Assembly: GCA_018224415.1 (NCBI GenBank)
Contig: JAGTUZ010000271.1
Span: 1-12,463, forward strand
Length of the DNA stretch: 12,463 bases
From: Bacteroidota bacterium
Lineage (GTDB): Bacteria > Bacteroidota > Ignavibacteria > SZUA-365
Direction: 5' to 3'
The position numbers and the translations under genes are program-made. Below are positions 1 to 5,796 of this stretch, piece after piece. The notes beneath the pieces are model-generated. The model saw only the letters and a list, made by a program, of their open reading frames with translations. It was not told the DNA's origin and did not search any database. Position 1 is the first letter of the stretch, and each line of letters starts with the position of its first letter.

Positions 1-359
1 GCTTTCTTCGCCGGTGCTTTCTTCACTGCGGCCTTTTTGGCGGGCGCCTTCTTTGCGGGAGCTTTCTTCGCCGGCGCTTTCTTCACGGCGGCCTTCTTGG
101 CGGGCGCCTTTTTCACGGCAGCCTTCTTTGCCGGCGCTTTCTTCACTGCGGCCTTTTTGGCGGGAGCTTTCTTCGCCGGGGCAGCTTTCTTCGCCGGTGC
201 CTTTTTTGCCGTGGCTTTCGACGTAGCGGCCTTGGCAGATGCGGCCTTCTTCGGCGGTGCTTTTTTCGCGGCAGCTTTCTTTGCCGGCGCTTTCTTCACA
301 GCGGCCTTTTTCGCTGGGGCCTTTTTGGCCGGCGCCTTTTTGGCGGGTGCCTTTGGTGC
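1..359. repeat. Degenerate 15-bp-periodic coding repeat (KKAPA/KKAAV units)
   Basis: The DNA repeats imperfectly with a period of 15 bp, or multiples of it, encoding pentapeptides with a Lys-Lys pair. Longer near-identical blocks occur, for example gccggcgctttcttcac around 71, 131 and 281, which suggests past block duplication. Synonymous differences between units show that the array is not freshly expanded. Confidence 0.8.
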
Positions 360-362
360 CAT
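1..362 (-). CDS. Lys/Ala/Pro-rich histone H1-like repeat protein (partial, C terminus outside window)
   Basis: The reading frame starts at an ATG at 362-360, preceded by a strong AAGGAGG ribosome site about 8 nt upstream, and stays open to the left edge, giving at least 120 residues. After Met-Ala-Pro-Lys the protein is almost entirely short repeats of the types KKAPA, KKAAV and KKAAA, with one less regular stretch near residues 40-50 (PPKKAASAKAATSKA). There is no signal peptide or membrane segment. The composition resembles the tails of histone H1, AlgP-like proteins and Lys-rich HU extensions, which bind DNA non-specifically and compact it. A role in nucleoid binding is therefore likely but inferred from composition only. 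A folded domain could lie beyond the window edge. It follows the exonuclease gene on the same strand after 63 nt, so the two may be co-transcribed. The hydrophobic plus-strand frame over the same bases is a shadow. Confidence 0.8.
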   Translation of the reverse strand, partial: MAPKAPAKKAPAKKAPAKKAAVKKAPAKKAAAKKAPPKKAASAKAATSKATAKKAPAKKAAPAKKAPAKKAAVKKAPAKKAAVKKAPAKKAAVKKAPAKKAPAKKAPAKKAAVKKAPAKK

Positions 363-425
363 ACTGATTCCTCCTTGATGTGAGTGATGGTGAATGTGAC
401 AGTGTGCCACAAGCGTGATCAACGA

Positions 426-1229
426 TTATCCAGTCGCGGCACGCACAGGTGTGACGCCGCGCATCATGTTTCGGATGACAGACTTCGTTGCCTCAGGGAA
501 GCTGCCGTCCAGTATCCACTGAATATAGTTGCGGTCATTCTTGATAACGGTCTGCAATGCGGAGCCGCGGTATTTACCGAAGGAGAGTACGATGGTATCT
601 CCTTCCCAAACGATCCTCCCGTCATCGTCCACCCAGGAGGGATCCTTCGGGTGCACGGTCGCTTCCAGCGCATCGATGTCCTGCGGAAGATCCGGGTAGC
701 GCTGCAACTGGGCACGGAAGACATCAAGCGTGGCGGCGACATCCGCCATCGCACCGTGCGCGCCGCTGTGTTCGCGGCCACAATAGAATCGCAGGGCCGC
801 ACTCAGGTCGCGCGGTTCGCGCATATGGAAGATTGTCTGCACGTCAACGACCCGGCGGCCTTCCGTATCGAAGGACATACCGCAGCGATGAAACTCCTGG
901 AGAAGCAGGGGGAGATCGAAACGACGCACGTTGAAGCCGGAGAGATCGCAGCCCTCAAGAAACGCGACGAGACGTGATGCGATTTGGGCAAACGTCGGAG
1001 CAAGTGCGACATCGGCATCGGTGATGCCATGCACATCGGTCGCGGAAGGGGGGATGGGAATTTCGGGATTGAGAAGGTGGTGGAAGTCCTTGATGCTACC
1101 CTTTGGCAGGCACTTCACCACTGCGATTTCAATGATGCGATCGCTTTGCGTATTGATGCCGGTGGTTTCGAGATCGAAAAATGCCAGCGGCCGACTCAAC
1201 GTCAGGTCATGTTGCGTGATCGCAGACAT
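426..1229 (-). CDS. DEDDh 3'-5' exonuclease (DnaQ/Pol III epsilon-like) with C-terminal FGKY domain
   Basis: The 267-residue product carries the three exonuclease motifs of the DnaQ (RNase T/DEDDh) superfamily. Exo I is FFDLETTG with D19 and E21, Exo II is SGFNVRRFD with D105, and Exo III is HGAMAD with H158 and D163. These five residues bind two metal ions and remove nucleotides from DNA or RNA 3' ends. Residues about 205-255 form a second conserved unit (VLSFGKYRG, YIQWIL, FP.ATK), which resembles the small domain found after the exonuclease in many Bacteroidota DnaQ-like proteins. The open frame extends upstream to 1436, but that part is unconserved in appearance. I chose ATG 1229, although GTG 1232 or TTG 1235 would sit better behind the GGAGG at 1246-1250. 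It is unlikely to be the replicative proofreading subunit itself, because such stand-alone exonucleases often act in repair or RNA turnover. It is divergent from the CorA gene. Confidence 0.85.
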   Translation of the reverse strand: MSAITQHDLTLSRPLAFFDLETTGINTQSDRIIEIAVVKCLPKGSIKDFHHLLNPEIPIPPSATDVHGITDADVALAPTFAQIASRLVAFLEGCDLSGFNVRRFDLPLLLQEFHRCGMSFDTEGRRVVDVQTIFHMREPRDLSAALRFYCGREHSGAHGAMADVAATLDVFRAQLQRYPDLPQDIDALEATVHPKDPSWVDDDGRIVWEGDTIVLSFGKYRGSALQTVIKNDRNYIQWILDGSFPEATKSVIRNMMRGVTPVRAATG

Positions 1230-1245
1230 CACCAATGTGCGCGTT

Positions 1246-1250
1246 CCTCC
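1246..1250 (-). promoter_or_regulatory. Ribosome binding site deciding the exonuclease start
   Basis: The minus strand reads GGAGG here. Spacing is 10 nt to TTG 1235, 13 nt to GTG 1232 and 16 nt to ATG 1229, so a non-ATG start three or six bases earlier is possible. It excludes the long upstream extension as the main product. Confidence 0.5.
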
Positions 1251-1326
1251 ATTCGTGTCTACACATGCGTGTCGTGATCGGGACGTGTCTGATAAGTGAT
1301 GTGCGTCTGTTTTTTTTCGAAAGCAA

Positions 1327-1353
1327 TTTACGTAATAATACAAACAACGTAAA
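1327..1353. promoter_or_regulatory. Inverted repeat TTTACGT-N13-ACGTAAA in the exonuclease/CorA divergent promoter region
   Basis: TTTACGT at 1327-1333 is mirrored by ACGTAAA at 1347-1353, centre to centre 20 bp or about two helical turns. The left arm also sits in the palindrome TTACGTAA (1328-1335). It lies in the most AT-rich part of the 172-nt region between the two divergent starts, where promoters are expected. This layout would suit a dimeric regulator, but no known regulator is recognised and the arms are short enough to arise by chance. Confidence 0.3.
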
Positions 1354-1389
1354 CAGTTCAGCGTGACACGAAGAAATTTTTCACTGCGT

Positions 1390-1395
1390 GGAGAG
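1390..1395 (+). promoter_or_regulatory. Ribosome binding site deciding the CorA start
   Basis: GGAGAG lies 6 nt before ATG 1402. The in-frame GTG at 1363 has no comparable site, so the shorter 353-residue product is preferred. Confidence 0.7.
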
Positions 1396-1401
1396 ACGAG
1401 C

Positions 1402-2463
1402 ATGAGGACATCAACGCGCGAGAGAACCCAACGCAAACGTGCGGCGCTGCCGCCTGGTACGCTGGTGTACGTCGGCGAACTGGCGGAAGGCCCCGCGAGA
1501 CTGCGTGCCGTGATCTATGACCGTGACAACGTTGAAAAGCGTGTGGTCGCGACGGACCGGATTCCAATGCCCGATCCCGCATCGGTCATGTGGCTGCAGG
1601 TGGAGGGTGTGCATGACATCGATACCGTGCAGAACATCGGGGATCTGTACGGCCTTCACATGCTCACGCTGGAGGACATCGTCAACACCGAGCACCGCGC
1701 CAAGCTGGAGGAGTACGACGATGCCGTGTTCCTCATTCTCAAGCATCTGCGTCTCAACGCGAACGGCCTGCTCGAGGAGGAGAACATTTCGCTTGTGCTC
1801 AAGAAAGACGCCGTCCTCTCCTTCAGCGCGCATCGGCAGGAGATGTTCGACCCCAACCGCGAACGCATCGAAGCAGCCAACGGAAGATTCCGGGCACGCG
1901 GAGCCGATTATCTTTTTTATACGTTGGTCGACTCGGTGGTCGACGGGTATGTGTCGATCATCGAATCGTTCGAAGACCGTCTCGAGGAACTCGAAGACGA
2001 GGTGCTGCTGCGTCCGACACAAGCCTGCGTGCAGCGCCTGCACACGCTCCGGCGGAGCATGCTGCATTTGCGCAGGGCTGCGCTGCCGCTGCGCGAGTCG
2101 GTTACCCAGCTGCTGCGGAACGAAGACGCGCTGCTTGGCAGCGAGGTCGTCCTGTTTCTCCGCGACGTGCATGACCACGTCGCCACCGTGCTCGATTCGA
2201 TCGATCACGATCGAGAGCTGTTGGGCTCTCTTCTCGAGCTGTACATGACGCATGAAAGCAACAAGATGAACGAGGTGATGAAGGTCCTTACCATCATCGC
2301 CACAATCTTCATCCCCCTCACCTTTGTTGCCGGTGTGTACGGGATGAATTTTCGCTACATGCCCGAATTGGAACAGCCATGGAGCTATCCTGCCGTCTTG
2401 CTGCTGATGCTCTGCATGACCATTGGTTTGCTGCTGTTCTTCAGGCGGAAGAGGTGGTTTTGA
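1402..2463 (+). CDS. corA: CorA-family magnesium/divalent cation transport protein
   Basis: The 353-residue product has the CorA signature YGMN (G314-M315-N316) at the end of the first of two C-terminal membrane helices (about 294-316), followed by a short acidic loop (MPELEQ) and a second helix (about 329-348). It ends in RRKRWF, a positively charged inner-face tail. The N-terminal two thirds are cytoplasmic and rich in acidic and helical segments (EDRLEELEDEVLL), as expected for the funnel and stalk helix. CorA proteins form pentamers in the inner membrane that pass Mg2+, and in some cases Co2+, Ni2+ or Zn2+. The loop lacks the exact EFMPE of E. coli CorA but has the related YMPELE. Length matches the bacterial family. 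The start at 1402 is supported by a GGAGAG site. No terminator is seen before the next gene. Confidence 0.93.
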   Translation: MRTSTRERTQRKRAALPPGTLVYVGELAEGPARLRAVIYDRDNVEKRVVATDRIPMPDPASVMWLQVEGVHDIDTVQNIGDLYGLHMLTLEDIVNTEHRAKLEEYDDAVFLILKHLRLNANGLLEEENISLVLKKDAVLSFSAHRQEMFDPNRERIEAANGRFRARGADYLFYTLVDSVVDGYVSIIESFEDRLEELEDEVLLRPTQACVQRLHTLRRSMLHLRRAALPLRESVTQLLRNEDALLGSEVVLFLRDVHDHVATVLDSIDHDRELLGSLLELYMTHESNKMNEVMKVLTIIATIFIPLTFVAGVYGMNFRYMPELEQPWSYPAVLLLMLCMTIGLLLFFRRKRWF

Positions 2464-2470
2464 GGTGACT

Positions 2471-2499
2471 GTTTTCATTCCCCGAAAACCGTATCTTTG
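2471..2499 (+). promoter_or_regulatory. Candidate Bacteroidota-type promoter for the CBM48 gene
   Basis: TATCTTTG at 2492-2499 matches the TAnnTTTG -7 element described for Bacteroidota housekeeping sigma factors at all fixed positions. The -33 element is only a partial match (GTTTTC at 2471-2476, versus TTTG). Transcription would begin near 2505, leaving a leader of about 40 nt before ATG 2544. This also argues against the upstream TTG start at 2502, which would lie at or before the transcript start. Confidence 0.45.
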
Positions 2500-2543
2500 T
2501 ATTGTCACTGCAATCATACCACGGTCAACGCGACGATAGCACC

Positions 2544-2840
2544 ATGCCAAAGAAGAACTATACCAAGACCGGACGCTCATGCCGCGTCACCTTTTACCTC
2601 CCTGCCGATGTTGGTGCGGACACCGTTTCGCTCTGCGGGGAATTCAACGACTGGAATCCCAAGACGCATCCGATGGGAAGGAAGAAAGACGGCACGTTCT
2701 ACACCTCCCTGTATCTCGACGCCGGCGACAGCTACCGCTACCGCTTTTTGCTCGACGGAGAACGCTGGGAAAACGACTGGGAAGCCGAGTCGTATCTGCC
2801 CAACGAACACGGTGCCGATGACTCTGTCATCACGGTCTGA
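2544..2840 (+). CDS. Stand-alone glycogen-binding (CBM48 / isoamylase early-set) protein
   Basis: This 98-residue protein is a single domain of the CBM48 / AMPK-beta glycogen-binding / isoamylase N-terminal type. It shows the family pattern VSLCGEFNDWNP (about residues 28-39), then M..KKDGTFYTSLYLDAG, YRYRFLLDGERWENDWEAE and a closing PNEHGADDSVITV. The aromatic residues W37, W75 and W79 and the NDW loop are the usual carbohydrate-contacting or core positions. No catalytic domain, signal peptide or membrane segment is present, so it is probably a cytoplasmic glucan-binding or regulatory protein. What it partners with is not shown by the neighbours. ATG 2544 is chosen over TTG 2502 because the domain begins just after it and a candidate promoter lies just upstream. 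No clear Shine-Dalgarno precedes it. A strong hairpin follows. Confidence 0.8.
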   Translation: MPKKNYTKTGRSCRVTFYLPADVGADTVSLCGEFNDWNPKTHPMGRKKDGTFYTSLYLDAGDSYRYRFLLDGERWENDWEAESYLPNEHGADDSVITV

Positions 2841-2875
2841 GTCGTCTTGTTCTTCTCTGCACGTTTTTCTCCCTA

Positions 2876-2910
2876 CGCAGAAGGCCCGCCAATCGGCGGG
2901 CCTTTCTGCG
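2876..2910 (+). terminator. Rho-independent terminator after the CBM48 gene
   Basis: A 15-bp stem (cgcagaaggcccgcc / ggcgggcctt-t-ctgcg, with one bulged T) closes a 4-nt AATC loop. It is followed on the plus strand by the T-rich atctttctcttt. It sits 36 nt after the CBM48 stop. The minus-strand side lacks a T run, so its role for the converging peroxiredoxin gene is less clear. Confidence 0.8.
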
Positions 2911-2965
2911 ATCTTTCTCTTTCAAACCTGCGTTGACTTGCGTAACCAAATGGGCACGCTCCCCT

Positions 2966-2993
2966 GATGGTGTCGGTCGTCGATGGTGTCGGT
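2966..2993. repeat. Short 16-bp tandem repeat (1.75 copies) in the intergenic tail
   Basis: GATGGTGTCGGT occurs at 2966-2977 and again at 2982-2993, separated by cgtc. It lies in the 118 nt between the terminator and the peroxiredoxin stop, where no gene is seen. No function is suggested. Confidence 0.6.
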
Positions 2994-3028
2994 GGCGCCA
3001 CTGGTCGAAGCAATTGGCGCCCGGTGTC

Positions 3029-3559
3029 TCACAGCGTGGCCTGACCGGGTTCCCAGTTGCACGGAGTGAGTTCGCCGGTCTGCAACGCCTCGAGCACGCG
3101 CAGCGTCTCGGGAATGCTGCGGCCGACATCGTGTCCGTTGACGTTCACCCATTGGATGACGCCGTCGGGATCAACGATAAAGGTGGCGCGAAGATCGACA
3201 CCGTCTTCCTTCTGCAGGATGCCGAGGGCCGAGGAAAGCTCGCGCTTCACATCAGCCAGCATGGGGAAGGGAAGATCCTGCAAATCAGCGTGGTTGTTGC
3301 GCCAGGCGAGATGCACGAAATGCGTGTCGACGCTGACACCGAGCAGCTGCGCGTTGTGGGCCTCGAAATCCGCATTTCGTTTGCCGAACCCGGCGATCTC
3401 GGTCGGGCAGACGAAGGTGAAATCCATCGGCCAGAAAAAGACGACGAGCCATTTGCCGGCATAGCTGTCATTGTTCACTTCAGTAAATTCTTTTCCCGCC
3501 TCGCGGCTGACACAGGCCTTCAAATGAAAGGCGGGAAACGTGTCTCCAACAGTGAGCAT
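3029..3559 (-). CDS. ahpC: AhpC-type peroxiredoxin
   Basis: The 176-residue product reduces peroxides through a reactive cysteine. The active-site signature P44-x3-T48-x2-C51 (FFWPMDFTFVCPTE) is intact, and R124 (LRATFIVDP) completes the catalytic triad. A C-terminal resolving cysteine is present as C167 in TPCNW. The whole sequence closely resembles the actinobacterial AhpC type (mycobacterial AhpC ends its domain in CACNW), but here only the second of those two cysteines is kept, the first being Thr-Pro. The protein stops soon after C167 and lacks the YF tail linked to overoxidation sensitivity in eukaryotic Prx1. It is cytoplasmic, with no signal peptide. A GGAGGAG site lies 7 nt before ATG 3559. 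It is divergent from htpG across 236 nt, which fits a shared stress-response region. The electron donor (AhpD, AhpF or thioredoxin) is not encoded here. Confidence 0.92.
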   Translation of the reverse strand: MLTVGDTFPAFHLKACVSREAGKEFTEVNNDSYAGKWLVVFFWPMDFTFVCPTEIAGFGKRNADFEAHNAQLLGVSVDTHFVHLAWRNNHADLQDLPFPMLADVKRELSSALGILQKEDGVDLRATFIVDPDGVIQWVNVNGHDVGRSIPETLRVLEALQTGELTPCNWEPGQATL

Positions 3560-3723
3560 GAAAACGCTCCTCCGATTGAATGATGATGAGTGGTACGGTT
3601 GATCTCAGCGGGGTTAAAAACGACGAAGCGGATCTGCTCTGTCCATTAAGCCCGAATATCCCGCAACATCTGTCATCAGGGCAAAGTTCCGCCGGTGGCA
3701 TGAAGGCGGGGATTTTTCGTGGC

Positions 3724-3756
3724 CTTGTCCCGAGCAGGAAAAACTGTGTAATTTAA
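3724..3756 (+). promoter_or_regulatory. Possible htpG promoter
   Basis: TAATTTAA at 3749-3756 is a near match to the TAnnTTTG -7 element and is preceded, 21 nt earlier, by CTTG (3724-3727) as a possible -33 element. The match is partial, and a heat-shock or alternative sigma factor could use a different site. Confidence 0.25.
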
Positions 3757-3781
3757 TGGCTGTCCATATTGTCAACGAGCC

Positions 3782-3788
3782 GTGAGGA
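3782..3788 (+). promoter_or_regulatory. Ribosome binding site deciding the htpG start
   Basis: GTGAGGA lies 7 nt before ATG 3796. It is downstream of the alternative TTG at 3769, so the 625-residue product starting MSEAPQ is preferred. Confidence 0.7.
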
Positions 3789-3795
3789 TACCATC

Positions 3796-5673
3796 ATGTC
3801 CGAAGCACCCCAGCCTTCCGTTCAGGAATTCGAATACAAGGCGGAGATGAAGCAGCTTCTCCATCTAATCATCCATTCGCTGTACACGCATCCTGAAGTA
3901 TTTCTGCGTGAACTGATCTCCAACGCCTCCGATGCGCTCAACAAGGTCCGCTTCATGCAGGTGCGCGGACTACCGGTGCATCAGCCCGAGGCGGAGTTGC
4001 GCATTACCATTGATATCGACGAGAAGAACCACAATCTGTCTATCGAGGACAGTGGCATCGGCATGTCCCGCGAGGACCTGATCGAACGCATCGGTACGGT
4101 CGCGAGCTCCGGGACGCTGGAGTTTCTCAGCCGTTCGAAAGCGGAAGAGCAGACCTTCGACGGCGGCGAACTGATCGGCAAGTTCGGTGTCGGGTTCTAT
4201 TCGGTGTTCATGGTCACTGACGAGGTGACAATCGAAACCCGTTCGGCTGACCCGGACGGCAAGGGCTGGCGTTGGAAGTCGCAGGGAGAGGGCCGGTTCA
4301 CCATCGAGGAGATCGAGAAGAAGGACCGCGGCACGCGCATCTTCTTCAAGCTGAAGGAGGATGCCCATGATCTCGCGAGCGACTACCGCGTCAAGGACCT
4401 GATCAAGAAATATTCCAACTTCGTCGATTTCCCGATTTTCATCGGCAAGGACCGGGTCAACAGCGTCGCCGCCCTCTGGCAGCGGAAGAAGGAGGACCTC
4501 GCGAAAGAAGAACTCGATGAGTTCTACAAGTTCGTTGCCGGAGATTTCCGCGAACCCATGGATTCGCTTTCGCTGCATATTGAAGGGCGCGTCAATTTCA
4601 AGGCGCTGGTCTTCGTTCCGTCCGAACCCCCCATCGGATACTTCGATCCCCGTGAGGAAAAGAGCCTGCACCTGTATGTGAACCGGGTATTCATCCAGGA
4701 TGACTGCAAGGAACTCGTGCCGGAGTATCTGCGCTTCCTGAAGGGCGTCGTTGACACGGAGGATCTGCCGCTGAATGTCTCCCGGGAGGTCACACAATCC
4801 AGTCCCGTCACCACCCGAATCAGCGAGATCATCACCGGGCGCGTCCTCGGCATGCTTGAGGACTGGGCGAAGACGGATGCAGGGAAGTACAACGAGTTTT
4901 TCCGGCGCTTCGGCAATTATCTCAAACTCGGCATCGGCAGTGATTTCACCCAGCGTGACCGCATCGTCGAGTTACTGCGTTTCGAAACGAGCAAGACGGA
5001 AGAAGGCGGCTTCACGTCCTTCCGTGATTATCTTACCGCGATGGGCGAGGAACAAAAGGAGATCTACTACATCACGGGAGAAAGCCGCGCGGCGGTGGAG
5101 AAAAATCCGAATCTCGAGTATTTCCGCAAGAACAGCATCGAGGTGATTTTTCTCACCGGTCCGGTGGACCTGTTTACCGTCACGACACTACCCGAATACG
5201 ACGGCAAGAAGATCGTCTCGATCGAAGCCGCGGATATCGACATAGCGGGCGACAAGGACAAGGACGAGGAAAGCGACACCGCGCTGAAGGGCCGCGAGGC
5301 GAAAGACATTCTCGCACGCTGCAAGGAAATCCTCGGTGATCGCGTCGAGGATGTGATCGAGTCGAAGCGGCTAGTCGACAGTGTGGCCACGCTGGTTGTG
5401 GGTACTTCGGGAATGGATGCACAGATGGAGCGCATGATGAAGATGATGGACAGCAATTTCACATCGGGAAAGAAAATCCTCGAAGTGAACCTGCGTCACC
5501 CGCTGATGAAAAATCTGGCCCGCATCAATGAGGCGGATCATGACGATCCCGTGCTCGCGCAGGCTGTCGAGCAGATGTATGAAGGCGCCTTGCTGATCGA
5601 GAGCAATCTGCAGAATCCCGCAGATTTTGTCCGCCGTGCCATGCAGTTCATGGAACAGGCGACGCGCTCCTGA
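3796..5673 (+). CDS. htpG: Molecular chaperone HtpG (Hsp90)
   Basis: The 625-residue product matches bacterial Hsp90 in length and in domain order: N-terminal GHKL ATPase (about 10-220), middle domain (about 230-490) and C-terminal dimer domain. ATP-binding motifs are complete. They are the N box with E39 and N43 (FLRELISNASDAL), DSGIGM with D85 and G89, and the lid motif GKFGVGFYS (G128, G131, G133), plus GTRIFF near 184. The middle-domain catalytic arginine is R330 in LPLNVSREVTQSS. The bacterial form lacks the eukaryotic MEEVD tail, as here. HtpG is a cytoplasmic ATP-driven dimeric chaperone that works with DnaK on stress-damaged proteins. An acidic insert (DKDKDEESD) near residue 485 is a normal variable linker. 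It is monocistronic, followed by a hairpin, and divergent from a peroxiredoxin. Confidence 0.98.
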   Translation: MSEAPQPSVQEFEYKAEMKQLLHLIIHSLYTHPEVFLRELISNASDALNKVRFMQVRGLPVHQPEAELRITIDIDEKNHNLSIEDSGIGMSREDLIERIGTVASSGTLEFLSRSKAEEQTFDGGELIGKFGVGFYSVFMVTDEVTIETRSADPDGKGWRWKSQGEGRFTIEEIEKKDRGTRIFFKLKEDAHDLASDYRVKDLIKKYSNFVDFPIFIGKDRVNSVAALWQRKKEDLAKEELDEFYKFVAGDFREPMDSLSLHIEGRVNFKALVFVPSEPPIGYFDPREEKSLHLYVNRVFIQDDCKELVPEYLRFLKGVVDTEDLPLNVSREVTQSSPVTTRISEIITGRVLGMLEDWAKTDAGKYNEFFRRFGNYLKLGIGSDFTQRDRIVELLRFETSKTEEGGFTSFRDYLTAMGEEQKEIYYITGESRAAVEKNPNLEYFRKNSIEVIFLTGPVDLFTVTTLPEYDGKKIVSIEAADIDIAGDKDKDEESDTALKGREAKDILARCKEILGDRVEDVIESKRLVDSVATLVVGTSGMDAQMERMMKMMDSNFTSGKKILEVNLRHPLMKNLARINEADHDDPVLAQAVEQMYEGALLIESNLQNPADFVRRAMQFMEQATRS

Positions 5674-5735
5674 TGGTCTCCCGCAAGGAGAGGAGTCAGT
5701 GGGCGTGGTGCAGGACCTGACACCGGCAAACGCAG

Positions 5736-5765
5736 CGGAGGCCGTCCCATCGGGGACGGCCTCCG
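5736..5765 (+). terminator. Terminator hairpin between htpG and the VWA operon
   Basis: A perfect 13-bp stem (cggaggccgtccc / gggacggcctccg) with loop ATCG lies 62 nt after the htpG stop. The following plus-strand sequence is only moderately T-rich (ttcagccttttcatt). Because the converging operon ends at 5797, the hairpin may serve both strands. Confidence 0.65.
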
Positions 5766-5796
5766 TACGTTCAGCCTTTTCATTCTGCAAGGTATG

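Larger units (their letters stand above)
3560..3795. other. Divergent intergenic region between peroxiredoxin and htpG
   Basis: This 236-nt stretch holds the 5' ends of both stress genes and no gene of its own. Visible elements are the GGAGGAG site for the peroxiredoxin (3567-3573 on the minus strand), the htpG ribosome site, and a possible htpG promoter. No CIRCE element (TTAGCACTC-N9-GAGTGCTAA) was found. A short CCGCC/GGCGG stem followed by five T (3689-3716) is probably coincidental. Confidence 0.6.

Noticed and set aside
37..378. Plus-strand frame coding AFFAGAFF repeats, seemingly a membrane protein
   Set aside because: It is the reverse complement of the Lys/Ala repeat gene; the minus strand has the strong ribosome site and start, and the hydrophobic product is an artefact of AAG/GCC repeats.
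1411..2580. Antisense open frame (389 codons) opposite corA
   Set aside because: The product is His/Gln-rich without domain features, as expected for a shadow of a GC-rich gene; CorA on the other strand is certain.
3688..3716. CCGCC/GGCGG stem followed by TTTTT before htpG, resembling a terminator or attenuator
   Set aside because: The stem is only 5 bp with an 11-nt loop and no leader peptide or riboswitch-like structure around it.
3560..3795. CIRCE or other heat-shock operator for htpG
   Set aside because: No TTAGCACTC/GAGTGCTAA pair or close variant is present.
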